DNA from: Thermoanaerobaculia bacterium
GTDB lineage: Bacteria; Acidobacteriota; Thermoanaerobaculia; UBA5066
NCBI GenBank assembly: GCA_022071945.1
Contig: JAJVIN010000017.1
Coordinates: 95,251 to 159,250 of the forward strand
Length of the DNA stretch: 64,000 nucleotides
Direction: 5' to 3'
Part shown: positions 56,301 through 64,000 of the stretch, in pieces
Layout of the letters: the number at the start of each line of letters is the position of its first letter
Numbering within the stretch: position 1 is the first letter of the stretch
Notes under the pieces: generated by a model
What the model saw: the letters and a program-made list of their open reading frames with translations, nothing else
The model's database searches: none
What the model was told of the DNA's origin: nothing
Made by a program: the position numbers and the translations under genes

Positions 56301-56709
56301 TCGCAAAGCTCAGGTTGACCCACTGTACATAATGATTCGGGCCGATGTCACCCTGCGTATCGGGAGGCAGGACCCCGTTCACGTTGCCAACGCCTTCGAA
56401 ATTCACCGTAGTCGCAGGCATCTCGCGCGTTCCCGGGCTGCTCTGAACTGCTTGATCCGCACCGGCCAGGAAGCCCTCGACCGGTGACTTGATGACCTTG
56501 ACTTTCGGGTTCTCGGGCGCGTTGAGGGCCCGCTGAGGCGGAATCGGCTGGATGTTTCGGAGCGCTGGAGAGACATCCATCTTCTCCATCTTGATGGGCA
56601 CACCCACTGGCATGCCCTGCTTCTCATCTCGTGCCTGGCCAAGAGCGGAAGCAGCCGGTAGTACGAGGATGGCCGCGATCACGGCCAATTTCGGACGACG
56701 TATCCTCAT
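50344..56709 (-). CDS. Very large secreted multidomain protein with P domain, FN3-like repeats and C-terminal SLH domains
   Basis: 2121 residues from ATG at 56709 (GGAGGA upstream; an in-frame start 8 codons earlier is less likely). Signal peptide to about ALG-Q. Residues about 75-550 are an N-terminal domain of unknown function (PPDTQGDIGPNHYVQWVN). Then follow a carboxypeptidase-regulatory domain (about 557-636), a DUF11-like repeat (637-755), a MAM/immune-inhibitor-like domain (757-945), a second DUF11-like repeat (953-1068), and a proprotein convertase P domain (1070-1250). Ig-like repeats (1260-1610), two fibronectin-like repeats (1615-1800) and three SLH-type repeats (about 1895-2121, NVTRAEMVTFIERL) complete it. 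It is likely a surface protein. A fragment of a paralogue lies at 57569-57683. Confidence 0.88.
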   Translation of the reverse strand: MRIRRPKLAVIAAILVLPAASALGQARDEKQGMPVGVPIKMEKMDVSPALRNIQPIPPQRALNAPENPKVKVIKSPVEGFLAGADQAVQSSPGTREMPATTVNFEGVGNVNGVLPPDTQGDIGPNHYVQWVNLSFAIYNRAGTVVFGPAAGNTIWSGFGGACQSENAGDPITLYDPLSQRWVMSQFTSGSAPYKLCVAVSTTNDPTGTWNRYAFDWPANKFPDYPKWGVWPNSYFVTVNQFVGNSWGGAGVAAFEKDKMVLGQPARAVYYDLLSANSNFGGMLPADLDGASPPPAAAPGVFVEVDDSSYLPPNDAIRIWYFTVDWSVSPTPTSSFGLSGQPNETLTVSNFNLMPCTIAQTRTCIDQPTATTTQKLDAIGDRAMYRAAYRNFSGDQRLVFNHTVDAGSGRAGVRWYELQKTGATWAVRQQGTYAPADTLHRWMGSISQDGQGNIALGYSTSGAGAGQFPSIAITGKLGADPADGSMTQAESVIMAGTGAQTHSAARWGDYSMMGIDPADDCTFWYTTEYVQTTGSAPWQTRVAAFKYPGCAASTGTITGTVKNAATNAAIVGASVTIPGGFSTFTDGTGTYSIVVPSSATYNVTATAAGYSSATLSSGNVGAGATVTVNFLLNGVAVIGSTTFTQTAESCIPANSTPDPGETVTYSLCLANTGNANTANLVVNLQAGGGVVAGSSQNYGVVTAAGPAVCRDFTFQVSPGVLCTAAVTATFTLADGATTFPNVVRTLTTGAQAVTGAESFDTVTAPALPPGWTTTASGPGAAGWVTSTNAGGFTSNTSPNFAFIDDPAGVSDKSIYSPVINLPAGSNTLSFYHRYAFETPAYDGGVLEIAIGSANVLSNTYQDIVAAGGVFTLNGYSGTISSSFGNPLGGRQAFIGTTSGLYRNTTLTMPPAAGGQPIKLRWRMGSDSTTASTGWAIDTITLPGLPAGPITCACAVPILGATTFTQQTGESCTAPSNGVPDPGETVTYSLCIQNTGGAGTTNLVATLQAGGGVVAGSSQNYGAVAAAATVCRDFTFQVSNALTCGQQVTATFTLADGAATYPNIVRTLNTGVTSQSGPTAFANTTPITIPGAVAGGIQSANPFPSSIVVSGLTGMVSKVTVSLNGYAHAWSADVDMLLVGPAGQKVIIMSDAGPSGNQASVSFTLDDAAAGAIPSGSITNGASYKPTNSGAGDTFNTAPPGPYGAALSDFIGTNPNGTWSLYIVDDFGSLDNGSLATGWAINITTSVTTCCVTVTNQAPTVTPTPGGITVPRGATTNLQIATVTDTDTAPPTLVFSVPSATAGLLLSNFVLSPTVANTWAVTADVFASCTALPTGETATLQAYDGTNTVQATLNVNTTANAAGATLTGGATLCAGESTTLSVALTGVGPWSLTWSDGFVQSGIAASPATRVVSPAVTTTYTITAVSGANGCAGTGTGSALVTVNPRPTGTVSGGGTICAGTSSVVSVALTGTAPWTITWNDGMVQIAGASPATRTVSPTFNQAFSVVSLSDSKCAGGTSTGIAAFVVKPVPSAVITAADGVCFSSTGNVASVPDGGAGTTYAWAITGGTITAGTGTNSVTFTANASGNVVLTVTVTKDGCPNVGTKTIPIQTLPSAPVPMIPSNGSTYSGAFVSWTHAGGTYYDVYLDTVNPPEKLIFSGQTNNFEAFIPSWVSGVTYYWKVVARNGCGSVPSSVQSFVAGSCPWTGAAPVLTSPANGATGVGSTATLVWTPVAGTAHYDVYLGTSSGSLTRYDVVEAPQNSVAVPVSAGATYYWKVVAVPVCGSAAVATSSTNSFTTAGTPFGATGFAPSFFNRWETGTVTLSGSGFTAGMQLFTDYQDAEAGTLVPAIFTNSFSNPTQLQATLIGNPAAPAGRYDVGVTVSGLEEGRLLQAMALRAFTDVTESDYYYLSSARMADAGIMEADFSSGTPGPQYMPNTNVPRAWMAEYLAKSYQFWRYRSTGLPSATCTPSGAGSTDFPDVACSHPNWLAIHWIKAWGVTQGSPCAEGLCFNPNNNVTRAEMVTFIERLRQTGVLNTLLSTVGETDPGCAVAYPACKGWTDAGGVMDVAGWPRREANVAFVDRITAGCSGAPGSNLKFCPNDAVTRAQIGEFLARTLGLVPMP

Positions 56710-57300
56710 GAATCCTCCTCCATGTGGGGACACCCGATAAAAAGGGAAGCCCCTCGCCTCTTGCTCCCCATCAAGCTGGGGTAACTCGAAGATTGAAACA
56801 GACGAGACCTGGACAAGTTAGGGGTGCTGGACCGCCGAAAGTCTCGCTCGGGTCCTCCTTCACGTCAAGAAGATCCGAGCTCGCTCGCTCTTCGAAGCTG
56901 TGCAGCTTCCGACAATGCACACGAACGTGTGCATCACCACGCTCAGCTCGCGATCGGCTGTCGCCTGGAGCCCCTTCTTGACTCTTCCAGGTCATGTCGG
57001 ACTGGATCGCCAACACTCCCATCCCGTCCTTGACCTTGCGCAGGGTCGTGCCGATCGCTCCCGCGTTCAAGTGGATCCGCCTCTCCTCGAAGCGAAACTC
57101 GACGGATACGAATCCGAGGCTGGCCGCAACCGGAGCGGCCGCCAGGTTCCCCGAATGACACATCCCGTTCCGGCGCAGGTTTGGCCGAATCGTGTGACGT
57201 CGACTTGATCAACTCCGGTCACCGACGGGAACGGCTTCTGCCCGGGCTCCGTCCTCGACGAAACCGCCGGAGACCTGGACTCCGATCCAAGAGAAACAGA
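56710..57300. other. Intergenic stretch without a convincing gene
   Basis: It carries the promoter and RBS of the SLH-protein gene at its left end. An open frame of 130 codons on the minus strand (56771-57163) has no recognisable domain, no convincing RBS and an odd composition, so I do not call it. The stretch may be decayed upstream sequence of the lost paralogue whose remnant is at 57569-57683. Confidence 0.4.
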
Positions 57301-57500
57301 AAAGGCCCCCTCGCGAGAGGGGCCGGTTGTTCTTCGTTCCCTTCTCCCTCAGGGAGAAGGGGGCGCGTGAGCACCGGATGGGCCCAGGGTGAGAACCCCT
57401 GAATCCGGTCGAGGTCACCGGGTGAGGTCCTTGGAGGCCTCATCCGCATGAGGCCTCATCCGCATGAGGCCTCATCCGCATGAGGCCTCATCCGGCCTTC
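57301..57500. repeat. Palindromic intergenic repeat, copy B
   Basis: It shares with copy A (50113-50333) the core ggccccctc.cgagaggggcc, then ggttgttcttcgttccct, the cccttctccctcagggagaagg hairpin and gtcaccgggtgaggtcc. The middle tggcgcgccag block of copy A is missing. The right end is interrupted by a 16-bp tandem repeat. Copy B lies 3' of the paralogue remnant, just as copy A lies 3' of the intact gene. Confidence 0.7.
57434..57494. repeat. 16-bp tandem repeat, nearly four units
   Basis: The unit gaggcctcatccgcat starts at 57434, 57450, 57466 and 57482; the last copy breaks after 13 bases into ggcc. Each unit contains the palindrome gaggcctc. Slippage expansion within repeat copy B is the likely origin. 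Confidence 0.85.
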
Positions 57501-57568
57501 GGCTACCCTCCCTCCCCCCGGTCCCCTCCCCGCTCGCGCAGCTCGCGCAGGGGAGGGCCAGGGTGGGG

Positions 57569-57683
57569 GCTTCTCCGGCGGGTTCACCGTGTCCAGGTAC
57601 ACGTCGTAATACGTCCCGCCCGCGTGCGTCCACGAAACGAACGCTCCGCTGTGCGTACTCCCGTTCGACGGGATCATCGGAAC
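57569..57683 (-). pseudogene. Fragment of a paralogue of the SLH-protein gene
   Basis: 115 bp aligned without gaps to 51750-51864, the fibronectin-like part of the large secreted gene, with four base differences by eye. It reads MIPSNGSTHSGAFVSWTHAG in the same sense (minus) and breaks off at both ends. It has no start or stop of its own and cannot make a functional protein. It begins 4 bp past the WG-gene stop, with a GAAC/GAAC direct duplication at the junction, suggesting a deletion that removed most of a second copy. Confidence 0.85.
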
Positions 57684-57687
57684 GAAC

Positions 57688-59979
57688 TCACTCCGGCCAG
57701 CTCTGAGCCCGGGCTCGTGACCTGGTCCGCGCGGGGTTTGCCACCCCCGTCACCGCCAGCCCGTCGCTGAAGTCCTCCGCCCGGACGAACCCCGGCGGAA
57801 TCCGGAAAGCGCCCGTTTGGTCGAGGTACCCGTACCGGCCGTTGACCTTCACTCGTGAAGCCCCCGAACAGAAAGGGTGCACTTCCAAAAGCCACATCGG
57901 AGGGATCGCGAGCTCCCCGGAAGGCGTCACGGCCCCGAACCGTCCGGCCCCATCCCGAACCCAGGCTAGGCCCTCGGAGAACCCCCGGGCTTCGGTGAAC
58001 ATCGCGGAAATCGCCAGCCTTCCCTTCGGGTCGATGTAGCCCCAGCTCCCGCCGGAGACCGATCCGGCGTCCCGCACCATCACCGGAGCCCGGCCCTCGG
58101 AAAAGAGACCCATGTGGATGAATCGCGCGTCACGAATGACCAGCTTGCCACTTCGATCGGAGTACCCGTGCACTCCTCCATCGATCGTGGGCACCAGCGG
58201 CTCGCCGAAACGGTGGGAGCGCCGGGCCTGGAACTGAGCGAGGGACGGCGTCCCGAAAAGCGCGCGAGACACCTCCGGCAGGAACGGCTTCTCCACGACA
58301 TGGCGTCCCCGCGCATCGATCACGGCAGACTGGATGTAACGCTCCTCGGAGACCCACTCGACGAAGGCGAGCCCGTTCGAGAACGAGCCCGCGGCCTTGA
58401 AGCGGGGAGGGATGACGAATGCCCCCTTCGTGTCGATGTATCCCCAGTCGTTCGTTGAAAGGTCTGAAGACACCTTCACGGCCGCGAGCCCTTCCGAGAA
58501 CGGAGCCGCGTCCGCGTACTGCGCCGGGATGACGAGCGCGCCGGTTCGATTCATGAACCCGTACCTCGCCCTCTTGCCATCCGAGTTCGAAACGAGTGAG
58601 AGCCCATCCGTGAAGGGCAGGGCCCGAGACACCTCCTGCGGAACCTCGACAACCGGCGAGCCGGCGCGGTCGATGAACCGCCGTGGATACACTCTTCTCT
58701 CGCGTGGCCCCTCCACCATCGCGAGCCCCTCGGAGAAGGGCTGAGCCGACGCGTAAACGTGAGACAGGACGACGGCTCCCGCGACATCGACGTACCCATA
58801 TCGAAGACTCGTGACCCGGTGCCACGACTCGGTCCGGTCGCTGATGTAGCTGTGGTCGAGCTCGACGATCGGAGACCCCTTCTTGTCCACGACGTAGCTC
58901 CGGTCTGCGGTCGTGACGACCGCTCGCCCTCCCGAGAACTCCGAAGCGAGATCGAAGCGTCCGGGCATGAACTCGCCGTCACGCTTCATCAGCCGGTACT
59001 GGTAGCAGTCGCTGCAGAGGCCCCCCTGCGGAACCCGGACCACGGAGATCCCCTCGACGAAGGACGTCGCATCCAGGATCTTCGGCCCGATGACCTCGCG
59101 GCCCTGCCGGTCGATGAAGCCTCGAAAGGTCGACCGCCCCGTGTATCCGCCAAACTTCGGGTCGAACGACGATTCCTTCACGATCCCGACTTTCGCGAGC
59201 CCTTCAGAGAACTCCGAGGCCTCGTCGAATCGAGGCTCGATCACGACCCTTCCCGACAGATCGAGGTACCCCCACTTCTCTCCTCTCCGAACCGGTGCGA
59301 GGCCCTCGCTGAAGGTCCCCGCATCGTCGAACTCTCTCGGCGTGACATCCCGTCCGGACTCGTCGATGAAGCCGCACAGGCTCCGGTCGCACACGAACGC
59401 CCGTCCCTGCCGGAAGTCTCCGGCCTTGTAGAACGTAGGAGGAACGACCCACTCCCCTAGTCTGTCGACGAATCCGATGAGTCCCTCCGAGACGACCCGC
59501 GCCCGCCCGCCTGAAAACCCGAATGCATCGTCGTACCGGGGCCGGATCTGGAGAGTCCCCGACCGGTCGATGAAGCCCCATTTGTCGCCGAGCCTGACGG
59601 CCGCCATCCCTTCCGAGAAGGGCAGAGCCGAGTCGAACTGGGGTTCGATGGCCCACTGGCCCTGTCGATCGATGTAGCCGAAGCCATCGCGAAAGTCCTC
59701 CTCGACGGCGGCGAGACCCTCGGAAAAAGGCCTGGCATCTGAAAAGCGGGCCGGGATGACGACCGCGCCGCCGGCGTCGATGTAGCCGTGGCGGAGCGCC
59801 TTTCTGTCCTTCACCACAGCCAGACCACCCGAATAGCCCGATTCGATCTGATACCCAGAGAGCGTGGTCTTGGCTGCTGGCATCCGGAACGGGATCTCGC
59901 AAGCGCCCGTGCCCAGGAGGACGAGCACGGCCACGCCGAGACCGATCGTGAAGCGGAGGACTTTCACCTCGGAGCCCAC
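57688..59979 (-). CDS. WG-repeat protein, probable exported or lipoprotein
   Basis: 763 residues from GTG at 59979, preceded by GAGGA at 5 nt; a GTG at 59967 is the alternative. The N-terminal hydrophobic segment (FTIGLGVAVLVLLGTGAC) ends in a Cys, giving a weak lipobox. The rest is about seventeen WG repeats of the form (F)SEGLA.V....GYID..G..VI.P.F..A. The repeats form beta-hairpin arrays of unknown function found in many surface or signalling proteins. The gene begins 8 bp after the fadH stop, so the two are probably co-transcribed, though no functional link is evident. The stop touches the paralogue fragment at 57569-57683. Confidence 0.88.
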   Translation of the reverse strand: MGSEVKVLRFTIGLGVAVLVLLGTGACEIPFRMPAAKTTLSGYQIESGYSGGLAVVKDRKALRHGYIDAGGAVVIPARFSDARPFSEGLAAVEEDFRDGFGYIDRQGQWAIEPQFDSALPFSEGMAAVRLGDKWGFIDRSGTLQIRPRYDDAFGFSGGRARVVSEGLIGFVDRLGEWVVPPTFYKAGDFRQGRAFVCDRSLCGFIDESGRDVTPREFDDAGTFSEGLAPVRRGEKWGYLDLSGRVVIEPRFDEASEFSEGLAKVGIVKESSFDPKFGGYTGRSTFRGFIDRQGREVIGPKILDATSFVEGISVVRVPQGGLCSDCYQYRLMKRDGEFMPGRFDLASEFSGGRAVVTTADRSYVVDKKGSPIVELDHSYISDRTESWHRVTSLRYGYVDVAGAVVLSHVYASAQPFSEGLAMVEGPRERRVYPRRFIDRAGSPVVEVPQEVSRALPFTDGLSLVSNSDGKRARYGFMNRTGALVIPAQYADAAPFSEGLAAVKVSSDLSTNDWGYIDTKGAFVIPPRFKAAGSFSNGLAFVEWVSEERYIQSAVIDARGRHVVEKPFLPEVSRALFGTPSLAQFQARRSHRFGEPLVPTIDGGVHGYSDRSGKLVIRDARFIHMGLFSEGRAPVMVRDAGSVSGGSWGYIDPKGRLAISAMFTEARGFSEGLAWVRDGAGRFGAVTPSGELAIPPMWLLEVHPFCSGASRVKVNGRYGYLDQTGAFRIPPGFVRAEDFSDGLAVTGVANPARTRSRARAQSWPE

Positions 59980-59987
59980 GGAAATCC

Positions 59988-63317
<3,330 letters not shown>

Positions 63318-63321
<4 letters not shown>

Positions 63322-64000
63322 GGAGCGAACTTTCCTCCTCGTGAAAGCTGCGAAAGCCCTTCCCGAACGGCGGGCTGATCTGCATTTTGAGCCAGGGACT
63401 TCTGAAAGAACTCGCGGGCTTCCGGCAGGCGTCCCTGGCACCATGCCGTCAAGGCTAGCAAGTTCAGGACCTCGACGTCATTCGGGAGCTTCACGACGAG
63501 GGTGCGAAAGATCTTCTCGGATCCCGCGCAGTCCCGATTCTCGAACAGCGCCTTGCCGAGCGCCGCCTGGTAGCGGTCGTTTTCGGGGAAGGCCGCCACC
63601 GTCTTCTTCAGGAACGACACGAGCTGCCCCCTTGACTCCGGGCGTTTCTCGAACCTCTGCATGTAGGTCGCCACCCTCCGGAAGACCGTCGCCTCCGGAT
63701 CCTGATAGCCGTTCCTGGCGGCCTCGAGGAGGGCGTCATCCGACTCGTTCCAGCGATCGAGCATGTGGAGGGTCACGGAGAGGTTGTACCAGACGGTCCC
63801 GGCCTTCGGGTTGACCTCGAGGGCCTTCTTGTACCACTCCACCGCCTTTTCTGGCTGTCCCTTGACCCGCAAGTAGGACCCCACGTTGGCAAAGGAGCCG
63901 GAGGTCTCGGTTCCGGCCCTCTCGGCTGGACGGGCGTCGATGGCGGACGCCTCCGAGCCGGTCAAGTAGCCCAAGGCGATTAGTTTCTTCGTGAACTCCT
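63318..64000 (-). CDS. C-terminal TPR part of a larger protein (5' end outside window)
   Basis: The frame runs open off the right edge of the window. The visible part starts EFTKKLIALGYLTGSE, a sequence typical of the joint between a sulfatase/phosphodiesterase-type catalytic domain and a TPR tail (inference from the LxALGYL motif). The remaining 210 residues are TPR units (for example NVGSYLRVKGQPEKAVEWYK, LNLLALTAWCQGRLPEAREF). A TTG at 63974 could start a short protein, but the in-frame upstream residues fit a continuing protein better. The 3' end overlaps the DsbA-like gene by 4 bp. Confidence 0.75.

Noticed and set aside
56771-57163. A 130-codon open frame on the minus strand upstream of the giant secreted gene.
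   Set aside because: No family pattern, no convincing RBS, and it falls in a stretch that looks like decayed repeat/paralogue sequence.
57434-57494. The 16-bp tandem repeat as a CRISPR array.
   Set aside because: Units are adjacent with no spacers and no cas genes are near.

Overview
The window is GC-rich, densely coded bacterial DNA. An LptD outer-membrane assembly protein, a TonB-dependent receptor and a TonB/TolA-like protein show a diderm cell. Large secreted Asp-box/PKD proteins, a carboxypeptidase-regulatory TonB receptor, a Reg_prop histidine kinase, Ser/Thr kinases fused to ATPase and TPR regions, and a TIGR02757 protein resemble Acidobacteriota (possibly Thermoanaerobaculia-like). 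That placement is inference from gene content; no rRNA, tRNA, CRISPR array or insertion sequence was seen.

Layout: 1-3170 holds a 5'-truncated Ser/Thr kinase-ATPase-TPR protein, convergent with a 1438-residue secreted Asp-box/PKD protein (3274-7590). Next on the minus strand is hflX, translationally coupled to a 1772-residue kinase-ATPase-TPR-GAF-sigma54-activator protein (7674-14140). The plus strand from 14218 to 20655 carries a TIGR02757 protein, a TlpA-like thioredoxin, a DUF4160/DUF2442 pair, a YhhN-family membrane protein that seems to lack a normal start codon, an unknown membrane protein and a Reg_prop sensor kinase. From 20667 to 34186 the minus strand holds three groups. The first is rmlA-rmlB-rmlD followed, with overlapping reading frames, by a fused phytol-kinase/DUF92 enzyme and a UbiA prenyltransferase. 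The second is two secreted proteins plus lptD. The third is a thiolase/CoA-transferase set (ketone body or acetoacetate use).

ruvX-mltG follow on the plus strand, then a pseudokinase with a TolA/TonB-like periplasmic part and an FHA-GAF histidine kinase, which converge on a TonB-dependent receptor (34307-42385). After elbB comes a second Asp-box/PKD secreted protein (43346-48085), an octaheme cytochrome c (48126-49937), and a 2121-residue secreted protein ending in SLH domains (50344-56709). That gene is bordered by palindromic repeats and by the remnant of a lost paralogue (57569-57683). The window closes with a WG-repeat protein, fadH, a DsbA-like protein and a TPR protein cut by the window end.

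The most interesting points are: (1) the kinase-to-sigma54 single-chain regulator coupled to hflX; (2) the pseudokinase-TonB hybrid next to an FHA kinase and a TonB receptor; (3) the fused two-step isoprenoid alcohol kinase overlapping a UbiA gene; and (4) a recurring, apparently unnamed module of about 240 residues at the ends of three secreted proteins.
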